NCBI GenBank assembly: GCA_023053575.1
Contig: JAKZAP010000016.1
Coordinates: forward strand, 11,550,030-11,614,029
Reading direction: 5' to 3'
Source of the DNA: Branchinecta lynchi
Lineage: Eukaryota > Arthropoda > Branchiopoda > Anostraca > Branchinectidae
Length of the DNA: 64,000 nt
The translations under genes were made by a program, and so were the position numbers. Positions 20,425-31,621 of the stretch are shown piece after piece; the stretch's first letter is position 1, and each line of letters begins with the position of its first letter. The notes under the pieces are model-generated. The model saw only the letters and a list, made by a program, of their open reading frames with translations. It did not search any database and was not told where the DNA came from.

Positions 20425-23400
20425 GTGTTGCGAGAGCAACACTTTGGTTTTGTCCTCGTTTTTTTTGTTTTTTTTTTTTTTTCCTATGACTCCGATTTCA
20501 TTTTATTCCTGGTAACTGAGAAGGGTCTAACCTGTGCGGTTTTTACGGAAAGTGTGGACCTTAGGCCGGATTGATGAATATGACATTACATTTTGGAAAG
20601 CTCCGTAGAACTCTTGCCTGGGGCCAATAAGGATGGTTTTTGCTTGTCATCGAGCCAGAGCCTACGGTTTGCGAAGTGAAGTGGAGTTGTATAGCCTATG
20701 TCAGAGAGGACTATCTGAAGTTGTGTAGCGAACCTTTCGTTTCATCAAAAGATGTTTCTGCTTTCGAGTGGAAAGCTCCGTTCTAGCACGCAAGCAGGCA
20801 GGCACCAGTTTCAAATTGAAGATGGACTAAAATCTATAAGTGTTAAATATATGCGGCAGTTACCCGGCCCCACAGCCAACATATCTTCTTTGAGTGATAA
20901 ATAGAAAAATCTACAGAGACAAAAAAGTGGCTTTTTCCCACGGGTCCGAAAGTGCTGCCATCTATTGTTTCTGTCCATGTCTGCGACGATTTCAGCTGAG
21001 TTTATAATTTTTTTTTTTTGCACTTTGGTTTGTGGTAGAGTAACGGTATCAGATGTGCCTCTTAAACTTTAAAAGTTCTCTCATTGCTAAAGAAACTAGA
21101 GCTTATCCTTTGCTCCTTTCTAAGTCGTGACGTTAGAAAGTTGGCCTACGGCAAAAAAGTCAACTTTTGAACTAAGACAGGTAGAATTTTTTTTTCGACG
21201 GCAATCGATAGCAATTGATGAGCCGATCAAAGTATATGCCATCCATTTTTTGGTACAAAAATTCCTTCATGAGATACACCAGTTTGAAAATTTCAAAGGG
21301 GTTGACAACTTCATAGTAAGGTACATTGAAACCAAAAATAGGCGATACCAGTTATGATACATATAGGGGACTTTTAAGCAACAGTCGACTGTTAGCCCAT
21401 AATCATCTTCGGTAATGAGGGGTTTGCAGCTTTTGCTTGTTGGTATACCTGTTATTTGTTTCCGGTGTATTCGATGGTAAGAACAATTTGGTTCCCAATG
21501 GTAAGATATGCAAGGGACTTGTAAGTAATAATCGGCTGTTATGCTACAATCATCTTCTGCGATGATGGGTTTGCAGCTTTTGCTACCTGGTGTACCCATT
21601 ATTTGTTTCCGGTTAACTTAATGTATATCACGGGAGAGGGACTTGTAAGTAGGAATCGGTTCACGAGGGGCTAGGAATTTTTGCAAATGGGTGCACATTG
21701 TATTCGATTTCTATAAATCTGACGGTAAGAAACTTTGTGTCGATGGTCTATCAATGTAACCGAGGATTAACTGTTTACACAACGGATACAAACGAAAATG
21801 TAAAGCAATGAGGTAGTTTCATAATAATTAATAGGGTCATCTATAGTATTTTAATCCTGAAAAGTTACGGATAGCTTTCTATTACCAACTAGATTATATA
21901 AGATATTGTTCCAAGTTTTCATCCGTCACGATGTCTACGATTGAAAAGGATAAAGTACAACTGACTGCAAAGTTAATTTAGTCCCTTCTTCCTATATTAT
22001 TTTGTTGTTGTTTTTACAACGCTGAAGAATACCTTTTGATCATATGATTATTTTTTTTAGAACATCCCGTTTAAAAAGCTTATGCTATAATCATCTTCAG
22101 CGATGAGGGGCTTGCAACTTTTGATAGCTGGTATATCCATTATTTGTTTCCGGTGAATTTGATGTCAATCACGGGAGACGGACTTGTAAGCAAGAATCGG
22201 TTCACGAGAGGCTAGAAATTTTTGAAAATTGGTGCACATTGTATTCGATTTCTGTAAATATGACAGTAAGAAAGTTTGTATCGATGGTCTATCGCTATAA
22301 CCTAGGATTAACTGTTTACGCAACGGGTACAAACGATACGGTAATGTAAAACAATAAGGTAATTTTGTAATAATCAATAGTGTCATCTATGGTATTTTAA
22401 TCCTGAAAAGTTACGGATAGCTTTATAATATCAACTAGATTATATAAGATATTGTTCCAAGTTTTCATCCGTCACGATATCTACGATTGAAAAGGATAAA
22501 GTTCAACTTCGACGGCAATCGATAGCCGCTGATGAGCTGATCAAAGTATATGACATCCATTTTTTGGTAAAAAAAATTCCTTTATGAGATACACCAGTTT
22601 GAAAGTTTCAAGGGGTTGACAACTTCAGTAGTAAGGTACACACTGAAACCAAAAATAGGCGATACCAGTTGTGAGACATTTAGGGGATTTGTACGCGACA
22701 GGCAACTGTTAGCTCATAATCATCTTCGGCAATGAGGGGTTTGCAGCTCTCGCTAGTTGGCGTACCTGTCATTTGATGAACAATTTGGTTCCCAAATGTA
22801 AAACATGCATGGGACTTGTAAGTAATAATCGGCTGTTATGCTACACAAATCTTCAGCGATGAGGGGTTTGCAACTTTTGATAGTCGGTATACCCATTCAT
22901 TATTTTTATCCGGTGAACTTGATGTCTATCACGGGAAAGGGACTTGTCAGTAGAATCGGTGCACGAGGGGCTAGAAATTAGTGCAAATTGTTGCACATTG
23001 TATTCGATTTATATAAATCTGACGGTAAGAAAGTTTGTATCGTTGGTCTATCGCTGTAACCTAGGATTTACTGTTGACGCAACGGGTACAAACGATACTG
23101 TAATTTAAAACAAGGTAGTTTCGTAATAATTAATAGTGTCATCTATTCTATTTTAATCCTAAAAAGTTACGGATAGCTTTATAATACCAACTAGATTATA
23201 TAGGATATTATTCCAAGTTTTCATCCGTCACGATGTCTACGATTGAAAAGGATAAAGTTCAACTGACTGCAAAGTCAATTTAGTCCCTTTTTCCGATATG
23301 CTTTTGTTGTGGTTAGGGCAATCGATAGCCCTTGAAGAGCTGATCAAAATATATGCCATCAAATTTTCTGAACAAAAATCCTTCATGAGATAAGCCAGTT

Positions 23401-24181
23401 TGAAAGTTTCAAGGGGTTGACAACTTCAGGAGTAAGGTACACACTGAAACCAAAAATAGGCGATACCAGTTGTGAGACATGTAAGGGACTTGTAAGCAAC
23501 ATTCGACTGTAAGCAACAGTCGACTGTTAGCTCATAATCATCTTCGGCAACGAGGAGTTTGCAGCTTTTGCTAGTTGGTATACCTGTTATTTGTCTCAGG
23601 TGTATTCGATGGTAAGAACAATTTTGTTCCCAATTGTAAGACATGCATGGGACTTGTAAGTAATAATCGGCTTTTATGCTATAATCATCTTCAGCGATGA
23701 GGGGTTTGCAACTTTTGATAGCTGGTGCATCCATTATTTGTTTCCGGTGAATTTATTGTCAATCACGGGAGACGGACTTGTAAGTAAGATCGGTTCACGA
23801 GGGGCTAGAAATTTTTGAAAATTGGTGCACATTGTATTCGATTTCTGTAAATATGACAGTAAGAAAGTTTGTATCGATGGTCTATCGCTATAACCTAGGA
23901 TTAACTGTTTACGCAACGGGTACAAACGATACGGTAATGTAAAACAATAAGGTAGTTTTGTAATAATTAATAGTGTCATCTATGGTATTTTAATCCTGAA
24001 ACGTTACAAATAGCCTTCTTCCGATATTGTTTTGTTGTTGGTTTTACAACGCTAAAGAACAGCTTTTGATTATGTGATTATTCTTTTTAGAACATACCGT
24101 TTTAAAAGCTTCGATAAGTTGACAATTTCAGCATTTAACCGACAGCGAAGAAACAAAACCAAAGTGTTGCTCTCGCAACAC
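20425..24181 (+). mobile_element. large inverted-repeat element A, copy 1
   Basis: Both ends carry the same 29-bp sequence in inverted orientation: GTGTTGCGAGAGCAACAC followed by TTTGGTTTTGT at 20425, and its complement at 24153-24181. The first 18 bases are themselves a hairpin. A unique 5' part (20490-21190) with GTGCGGTTTTTACGGA and GTGGACCTTAGGCCGG is shared with copy 2 at 58040. The rest is a large tandem array. No transposase-like ORF is visible. Confidence 0.7.
21190..24060 (+). repeat. higher-order tandem array inside element A
   Basis: Units recur with spacings of roughly 530-1300 bp. The phrase CACGGGAGACGGACTTGTAAG or a variant appears near 21630, 22165, 22935 and 23763. The phrase AATCGGCTGTTATGCTA or a variant appears near 21530, 22827 and 23665. 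The block around TATGACAGTAAGAAAGTTTG is almost identical at 22260 and 23855. One related unit is present in element A copy 2 (60960-61830). Minus-strand ORFs here share peptides because of the repeats. Confidence 0.85.
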
Positions 24182-24340
24182 TTTAGCCGGCGAAGCCGGA
24201 CAAAGGTTGCCGCAACACTTCACGTTGCCCGGGCAACGTAGGTCTAGTTAGAAATAAGTTTGTCATTGTGTTTTCGTTTGTTTGTATTGCCATGGCCCTT
24301 GGGCTTTTAAGGTAATAAATATCTTATCTTATCTTATATA
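24182..24340 (+). mobile_element. structured LINE-like 3' end
   Basis: It has consecutive small hairpins, CCGGCGAAGCCGG and GTTGCCCGGGCAAC, then TTGTTTGTATTGCCATGGCC and a short-repeat tail TAATAAATATCTTATCTTA. Such tails are typical of CR1/L2-type LINE 3' ends. Confidence 0.5.
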
Positions 24341-24475
24341 ATGTTCAAACGAGGAAATAATGTTGTTCTAGCGAGGATATTGTTCAATGAGGATTCACTG
24401 GTAAAGAACAAGTGAAGTTCTCAGAGGAGGGGTTTCGAATTTACGGTAAAAACATTAACGTTTTATAAGCTAATA

Positions 24476-24778
24476 AAATATTCATTGAGGGGGTAAGGAG
24501 GTCCGCTGAATCCATATCTGAGCTTAGTTTTCTTGCTGGACAAATGGTGCACCGCTAATTCGGCCGAAACTGGGATATGGGTGAAGCTCAAAATTGTTTT
24601 TGAAGTCGATTCGAGATTCGTTATCGGGCAAGAAGACATGCGGAATCCTTTTTTCAACTTTATTTTAACAGTACAAATATTCAAGGAATCTGACGAAGAC
24701 TGAATGGCGAAGACATGACCCAATTGTTTGAATCAAATGTTAGATTTTTGGGATCCCATCGAAATCTTTGGTCTTGTT
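24476..24778 (-). mobile_element. C element 5, 5' remnant
   Basis: The minus-strand start of the family is present, ending on the plus strand as GGGATCCCATCGAAATC and TTTGGTCTTGTT. Upstream are remnants of core units with CTAATTCGGCCGAAAC. It lies back to back with C element 6. Confidence 0.75.
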
Positions 24779-24944
24779 CCTTTAGGGAGTCAGGCTCAGG
24801 GTTGTTACCGGTAGCACCATAGTGCTAATTGTAGCACGGTCGGGCCATGTCTAGCACGTGCTACAGTAAATGTAGCACGATTTCGATTTTTGCCCAATAT
24901 TGTAACACAATAGTGCGCCATGGTAGGAGAAATCCCCAAGAAGT
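24779..24944. other. spacer with GTAGCAC repeats between two C elements
   Basis: The motif TAGCAC or GTGCTA occurs six or more times in both orientations in about 100 bp (24810-24880), as in GTAGCACCATAGTGCTA. I do not recognise the element. Confidence 0.5.
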
Positions 24945-26368
24945 AACAAGACCAAAGGTTTCGATGGGATCCCAAAAATTCAATATCTGATCCAGACAAC
25001 TGGGTCTTGTCTTAGCCAGATCCAGTCTTCGCCAGACTCCTTGAACATTTTTACAATTAAAATTCAGAAACAGATTAAGGCCAAATAGCTAATCACCTGA
25101 GAAAACCAAGTTCAGATTTGGATTCAGCATGTGTGTTTACCCCTATAAGTCATATCTGTTTTGACGAAAACTTCCTGCCACTTCTGCCAATTTCCCGATT
25201 CCGGCCGAACTCCAGAACTACCTGTCCGGCGAAAAAAGAAAGCTCAAACACGAAATCAGGGTATCTTCTTTCCCCAGTAATGAACATCTAATCAACTTCA
25301 AATAGAAATTTAGCTTATAACAAATTTTCCGATTCCAGCCGGATTCCGGTCGGACTATATGTCCGGGTAAAACACGATTGTCACACAGGGACTCAGCATC
25401 TCTTCTTACCCCTAAATCGCTTAGCTAATCAACTAGAAAAAAAACTTTGACTTCCAACAGTTTTCCGGTTTGGGCCGGATTCCGGACGAACTACATGTCC
25501 GGGTAGAAACTTGTTTTCACATAAGTGTTCAGCATGTCTTCTTGCCCTAAATCGAACATCTAATCAACTCCAAATAAAACTTTTAATTTTGACAAACTTT
25601 TGGGCCGGATTCCGGTCGAAATACTTGTCCGTCGAGAAAATCGTTTTCACCATCGTCTTCAGCATGTCTTCCTACCTCTAAATCGAACATTTAATCAACT
25701 TCAAATAAAACTTTTACTTTCAACAAACTTTCCGGTTTGGGCCGGATTCCGGGCTAAATACTTGTCCATCGAGAAAATAGTTTTCACCATCGTCTTCAGC
25801 ATGTCTTCCTACCCCTAAATCGAACATCTAATCTACTTCAAATAAAACTTTTACTTTCAACAAACTTTCCGGTTTGGGCCGGATTCCGGGCGAAATACTT
25901 GTCCGTCGAGAAAATAACTTTCACCATCGTCTTCAGCATGTCTTCCTACCCCTAAATCGAACATCTAATCAACTTCAAATAAAACTTTTACTTTCAACAA
26001 ACTTTCCGGTTTTGGCCGGATTCCGGGCGAACTACTTGTCCGATGACAAAATGGTTTTCACCGTCGTGTTCAGCATGTCTTCTTACCCCATAATCGACTA
26101 TCACATTAGCTGTTTCAAAATATTTTGTGTGTCCCTTAATTTGAATCCCCTCCCCCACCCCTAAATGTAGAGCTACAAAGCCCATCTACGAACTTGACTG
26201 GTCCGACGACCCAACGAACCCTCACACCAAGTTTCATCAAAATATCTCATTCCCTTCGAGAGTTATCGTGCTTACAGACGGACGGACAGACGGACGGACG
26301 GACGGACAGACGGACAACTTTTGCGATGTCATAGGTATCCCTCCACTTACGTTTTGGGATCCCAAAAA
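24945..26368 (+). mobile_element. C element 6, longest uninterrupted copy
   Basis: It starts AACAAGACCAAAGGTTTCG. The 5' unique part has ATCCAGACAACTGGGTC. Core units with CCGGATTCCGG follow, including four nearly identical units at 25551-26090. The 3' unique part carries the CCCCTCCCCCACCCCTAAAT tract, AGTTATCGTGCTTACAG and a long GGACGGACGGACGGAC run, ending GTTTTGGGATCCCAAAAA. At 1.42 kb it is the best template for the family. Confidence 0.9.
25551..26090 (+). repeat. core tandem array of C element 6, about 137-bp period
   Basis: The phrase ATCGAACATCTAATCAAC or a one-base variant starts at 25551, 25682, 25819 and 25956 (spacings 131, 137, 137). Adjacent units differ by only a few bases, much less than units in different elements. 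This suggests recent local amplification. Confidence 0.9.
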
Positions 26369-26890
26369 CAAAGCACGATCTCTCTACAGCTTGCACCAGA
26401 TCTGTGCCTGGTTTATCTGAGCAATAAAAATGATTAAGCGAAATTATTCCGGGCTTTATAAAATGGGCGTTAATTCCTCCATTTTTATTGCATGGTGGGT
26501 AAACATCTCAAGTACATTGTTTTCAAAAACACGACTAAAAGCCAAAAGGTAGAATTTCATCACCTCTTTAGGTACCGTATTACTCGGCGCATAGTCCAAT
26601 AGTCGTCTCTACCAGCTTAGCCTTTTTTTAATGTAATGCCTCAGGTGAGCACGGCTTTTTTGGTTTCATTACACAGGCAAAGCTGAATCTTTGTGCTTAC
26701 GAATAGTGTATAATTAAACCGACAATTTAGCATTCAGTCTAACAAAATTGTGACTAATCGGCGAGTTACATTAAATTTAGTGGCTAAAGAACCTATAATT
26801 CGCCAATAACCACGTACGGGATGTAGCCAGTGTTGCCACGTCAAGTACAATTGTACTTCTTCAGTACATTTTCGTTACGTCTGTACGAAA
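26369..26890. other. no gene recognised
   Basis: Nothing shared with other parts of the window was recognised. AT-rich, no supported ORF. Confidence 0.4.
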
Positions 26891-26914
26891 GTACAACTTT
26901 TTCTAAAATGGCCA

Positions 26915-27090
26915 AATAATTTTTCATCAGCGATATTTCGATATTTCCTTCCCCGAAATTGAACCAGAGGATTGACAGCCTGACGAGGACCCTTGCCAAG
27001 AAGGGCCGAAATATCGCTGATGAAGAATCATAGCTGACGTATCCGTTGTAAACATTGTTTGAATAAATTGATTTATATTTTAGAACTGAT
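26915..27090 (+). mobile_element. repeat M, copy 1, with inverted arms
   Basis: It contains TTCATCAGCGATATTTCG and the inverted CGAAATATCGCTGATGAA. The central phrase GACAGCCTGACGAGGACCC and CTTGCCAAGAAGGGCCG follow, then CATAGCTGACGTATCCGTTG. The same block occurs at 56045-56160. A related one forms the hairpin inside the hAT MITE at 45945-46506. Confidence 0.65.
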
Positions 27091-27508
27091 TTATTCATCT
27101 AGCTAAACATAAAAATACTGCCTAACAATAGACCTGTTTAACACTAAAAAAAAATTTAGCGATGCAAACTTGCAACTTTCCCATGTCTAGTCGTACTTTC
27201 TCGAGTGACAGCATCAGCTTCCTGACAACTAAAGCTCTCCAATTCGACACGGTCATCTACACAGACTAGTCCCAGATTGATCTACCCTAACTTTTTTAAA
27301 GGACTATGTACACGTCAACTTATAGTATTTTAAAATGTTTGAATACTTTAAAACAAGGCAATGCTTCCAACAAATAACCCACGAATTTGGCTGTTTTAAG
27401 ACCCGTTGACTTATAGCGAAAACAGGGAAACAAATTACATAACCGTTTTTTCTGATGAAAAAATTTCTTGCAGAAAACTGTCGACAGCGTGATTCGCATC
27501 GAAGGTAG
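27091..27508. other. no gene recognised
   Basis: AT-rich sequence without a supported ORF. Confidence 0.4.
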
Positions 27509-28700
27509 AACAAGACCAAAGGTTTCGATGGGATCAGATTAAGGCCAAATAGCTAATCTTTTGAGAAAACAAAGTTCAGAGGATTCAGCATGTCTGTTTA
27601 CCCCTAGAAGTCATATCTATTTTGACGAAAACTTCCTGCGTTACTCCTGTCAATTTAAAGTTTCGGCCCGATTCCGGAAATACTTCAGGCGAAAAAAAAG
27701 CTAAAAAACGAATTCAGCGTATCTTCTTTCCCTATATCGAACATCTAATCAACTTCAAATAAAAATTTAACTTATAACAAACTTTCCGGTTCCAGCCGGA
27801 TTCCCGGCGAACCGTATGTCCGGGTAAAAAATGATTGTCATAATCTGATTCCGGAAACACTTGTCCGGCGAAAAAAAACAAGAAAAAACGAATTCAGCGT
27901 ATCTTCTTTCCCTGTATCGAAATTCTAATCAACTTCAAATAAAAATTTAACTTATAACAAATTTTCCGGCTCCAGCCGGGTTCCGTGCGAACTATATATC
28001 CGGATAAGAAATTATTGTCATATACTGATTCAACATCTTACCCTAAGTCGGGTATCTAATGAACTACAAATAAAACTTTTTACTTTTAAACAAAAAATCC
28101 GGTTTTGGCAGCATTCCGGGCGAACTACTTGTCCGGGTAAAAATTATTTTCACTTAAGTGTTCAGCATGTCTTCTTAACCCTACATCGAACATCTAATCA
28201 ACATCAACACGGAGTATTTAGTGCCATGCTACAAGTTAGATCAATAAACAGAACTATTGATCTATCTATATGTCTGTCGGATGTATATATCTATCTGTCG
28301 GCGCTACGAGTTAGATCAATAAAAATAACTATCGATCTATCTATCATCTTTTACTTTTAACACTTTCCGGTTTTAGCCGGATTTCGGGCGAACTACTTGT
28401 CCGGCGGAAAAATGGGTTTCTGAATCGTGTTCAGCATGTCTTCTTATCCCTTAATCGACTATCTCATTGGCTTATTAAAAATATTTTGTTTGCCCATTAA
28501 TTTGACCCCCCCACCCCTAAATGTAGGGCTATATAGCCCATCTACGAATTTGACCTCTAACCTGACGCAAAGAATCTCCACATCAAGTTTCATCAAGATA
28601 TCTCATTCCCTTTGAGAGTTATCGTGCTCACAGACGGACGGACGGACAACTTCTGCGATGTCATATGTATCCCTCCACTTGCGTGTTGGGATCCCAAAAA
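27509..28700 (+). mobile_element. C element 7
   Basis: It has AACAAGACCAAAGGTTTCG at the start, then ATGGGATCAG with an apparent internal deletion of the usual GGGATCCC segment. Multiple core units follow, and the 3' end with AGAGTTATCGTGCTCACAG and TTGGGATCCCAAAAA. At 28205-28345 a 65-bp block containing GTTAGATCAATAAA and CTATCGATCTATCTATC is duplicated; it looks like a small retroposon tail inserted into a core unit. Confidence 0.82.
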
Positions 28701-28734
28701 CACGGCAAGTGAGAAAATCAGCGTGGTCTTGTTA

Positions 28735-29480
28735 GAGGGGTTACAATGTACCCTACGGAACTGGGTCTACCGGGTTCAGTTTATACATCTTTTATACGGT
28801 CCTGCTTAGAATACTGTCCCCCCCGTTTGGCATTATTGCTTGACGCAGGAGCAGTCAGACGTGATTGAGAGAGTTCAATTTCGGGCATTGTTGATCATTT
28901 AAAAAGCGCCAACAATCCCATACGGTGCCCTCCTTGAACAGTTGGCCTAGATTCCCTTGCTGCCGTCGACAAAAGCTGTCGCTTGCTTTTGGTACAGGGT
29001 GGCTGAACAGGGTGGCTGAGCATTTACAGTTGTGGATTCCAACTGGAAAATCAGGGTTTCCGGATGGGGGTCTTGGGCCGTCGTTTTACATTTTGTATTT
29101 AGTGTTACGTTATGCTTCTGCCAGTAAAGAGTTGTGCCCCGTTAACTGTCTGGGAATAAAGAACAGTGTGTTCGATCAGAAGCCTCAAGAACGCTACCTA
29201 TTAGATCAAAGATAACGGCTTATAACATCAGAAAAAAACCCGTTATAATCCCATCGATCCATACTGCCCCCTGATTTCAAGCCACATCGAGAAAGACCCG
29301 CAAGAGCAGTGATAGAAGTTGTACCTCTCATACAGCCTATTCAGGTGTCTCGAAACCGATATCTTAAAAGTTTTGTTCCCTCCTTTGTCAAGTTTATTAA
29401 CGCCAGTGCTAGCCAGTAATTGTGTACCTGAGGTTAATTCTTTTTATTAAATGTATTCGACGATTACTTTTATTTTAAAT
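28735..29480 (+). mobile_element. LINE ORF2 C-terminal remnant, frameshifted
   Basis: Frames read SFIRSCLEYC, then PVWHYCLTQEQSD-like and SDVIERVQFRAL sequence, then further on SFVPSFVKFINAS. These are typical end-of-reverse-transcriptase phrases of CR1/Jockey-type LINEs (SF.RS.LEYC.PVWH...SD.IE..Q.RA). Several frameshifts break it. It ends just downstream of the PSMB7 terminal exon, on the opposite strand. Confidence 0.8.
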
Positions 29481-29736
29481 TAATTCAGAGGTGTTGACTG
29501 ATAATTGTATATATATTTTATGTACGACCAAACGAATATTCGGCTTGTCCGCTTCACGTTTTAGAAATAAACTGAATCTTTTCAATATTTCTTTTCAAAT
29601 ATATCGAGTGATTATAGAAGTGGGTTGCGTTAGTATTCTAGGTAAGACAGGTCCTTTAAACTCACGAGCGACCATGTTGAAAGGAAGTGTGTATTTTTGA
29701 GTAGGAAAAGTAAATAAAATTTAATCAAACCAGTGC

Positions 29737-29845
29737 CTAGGCAACCTCCATCGTCTGCACCTGCAATTCTTCGATGACGTCGAACTTGATTTGCTTCATC
29801 TTTGTTATCGCCGTGGTGCCGGGGGGATAGAGGTACTTGTTCTCC
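29737..29845 (-). CDS. PSMB7: PSMB7 terminal exon with stop codon
   Basis: This 109-nt exon completes the split arginine codon and codes for ENKYLYPPGTTAITK, then KFDVIEELQVQTMEVA and TAG. It aligns without gaps to the human C-terminus (LGRYRCEKGTTAV ... EVLEETVQTMDTS). This region forms the C-terminal extension of beta-2, which in known 20S structures wraps around beta-3. The acceptor is TTTCTCATTTAG. The preceding intron is 25,432 bp (29846-55277) and consists largely of mobile elements. Possible poly(A) signals on the minus strand are ATTAAA at 29720-29725, very close to the stop, and AATAAA at 29468-29473, just inside a plus-strand LINE remnant. I cannot tell which is used. Confidence 0.93.
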
Positions 29846-29899
29846 CTAAATGAGAAAAACGGGGTTTCACTATGCACCTAATAACAACAAGATCTGAAA

Positions 29900-31420
29900 T
29901 ATCAGTAGGATCTCAAACCGAGGTAAGTTTTGACTTTCTTGGTCCAGCCACTACCAGTTTTAACAGAAAAAAGAAGGGACACTGACCGCATACACGACTA
30001 TTATAAGCAGGTGCAGATTGCCTGTGGCTGTTTTGTCGGGTTTCCGTCGAAAAGATCGATGCGGTAACAAAACGATCTGAATAGACATTTATCTTGTAAT
30101 CTTCTACAGTAGAGGTACGTTTATGTGAATTGTTCAATTTCGGGCTAAATGGTAGAATGAAGATCCAAAATACGTTTTCAGATGCCCTTTATTACCTAGT
30201 TAGGCTAACTGGTGGTTAGCTTTAGACACAGCAAGTGCATGAAAATGGTATAGGCCTATATCTGTAAACCTAACAACTTGATATGGGAACAAAACGACCC
30301 AACTCATAAAAACTCGGAGAAAAGGACATCCACCCAATCTACCACAAACACTGGAGTTTTGGATAGGCTATGTTGAACGTGGGGTCACTAAAATCATCAA
30401 TATTTTATTAGTTTAAGGTGTCAGGCATTTTCGTGGGGCAACAGGCGTTGGTACAGTCTTATCCTAGCCTAGCCCATATCCTCCCCATGGACAAATTGTC
30501 ATATAAACTTGACAGACTAGCACTACTTTATTTTCACTATTCGCTACTAAGTTCGGATACTAACTAAAATCAAAATCACAAGTTACACTAAAGCACGGGC
30601 ACTTATTTACATTTTACATATTTAACAAATTCCCAAACTACTTATTATTTACTTTGGCCCTTACTGAACTTGAACTTACAACCCTCATTAAACTTTGAAT
30701 ATACTGACAACCTTATTTACAAACTGAATATTTATAACTAATTATTTTAATACAAGACAAACAATAAATAGATGGCAAAGAACGGCGAGACCTTATTTTG
30801 CAACAGAACTGGAAAATGGTCAAGACATCCATGGATATGGGACGGAACTGACAGCCGACAGGCGAATCAAGGCGACTAGCATCTGCGCCCTTCACTGAAG
30901 CGACAAATTAATTCAAGTAAAACAAAGTAACTGCTGAGTAAACGCTACTGAAGCATTCAATCTATTAGAATTCTAACGATTGTAAATGACCCCATAAAGG
31001 GCACCGGGAATCTTGGCAAGAGTCCCCGAATATTCGAAGGCATGGCATTCTTAATGGCCCAAGAAATGAATTAGGGTGGAAAATCTGGCTAAGGATTGGC
31101 AAACAACATTCAAATATGTGAATGCTTATTCATATACGTCTACACGTTCTACTCGCTCTCATGAATTACTAACAGAGATATACAAATACTGCTCAAACGC
31201 GACTGTTTTTCCTCCTAGTTCCTTACAAATTCGGAGACCGAGACATCCAACAAATCAAAGAGGAGAGACCTAAATCCTCTCTTCGTCCCACTATGAAAGT
31301 GTAGGCTACTGCGAACGCTAATTATGCTGAGAATGCCTAAAGAATAAACAATCATGCTGAGGGCCTTGGAAGATCCAATTTTTCAGAGACAACGGCCACC
31401 CGTCTACCAAATCCATGATA
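29900..31420. other. intron sequence, nothing recognised
   Basis: This lies within the large PSMB7 intron. There are no supported ORFs. Likely old, decayed repeat sequence. Confidence 0.4.
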
Positions 31421-31621
31421 AATTTGCCATCCAATATAAGGTTTGAAGCCAAGCTGACCATTCATTACGAAAGAAATAGAAAACCGTGATTTTCGGGGTT
31501 TTTATAAAAAAAAAAACCGAATTTATATCTATCCCTCGCACATCATCCTAGAGGGATAATTAGCTGATCAAGAAAAAAACCCGAAAATCACGGTTTTCTA
31601 TTTCTTTCATTTGCCATCCAG
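31421..31621. mobile_element. foldback element with about 40-bp arms
   Basis: GAAAGAAATAGAAAACCGTG at 31469 and its complement CACGGTTTTCTATTTCTTTC at about 31590-31609 form a near-perfect hairpin around about 60 bp. The 12-bp direct repeat ATTTGCCATCCA occurs on both sides (about 31421 and 31610) and may be a target duplication of a somewhat larger insertion. Confidence 0.6.

Noticed and set aside
21190..24060. CRISPR-like array
   Set aside because: The units are hundreds of bases long, diverged, and not separated by unique spacers of fixed length; the window is animal DNA.
24211..24246. Helitron 3' terminus (hairpin GTTGCCCGGGCAAC followed by CTAG)
   Set aside because: The spacing fits loosely, but no matching TC-type 5' end or Rep/Helicase sequence is visible, and the sequence continues into a LINE-like tail.
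28205..28345. independent tandem satellite
   Set aside because: It is only a 65-bp duplication inside C element 7 with CTATCTATC runs; there is no array.
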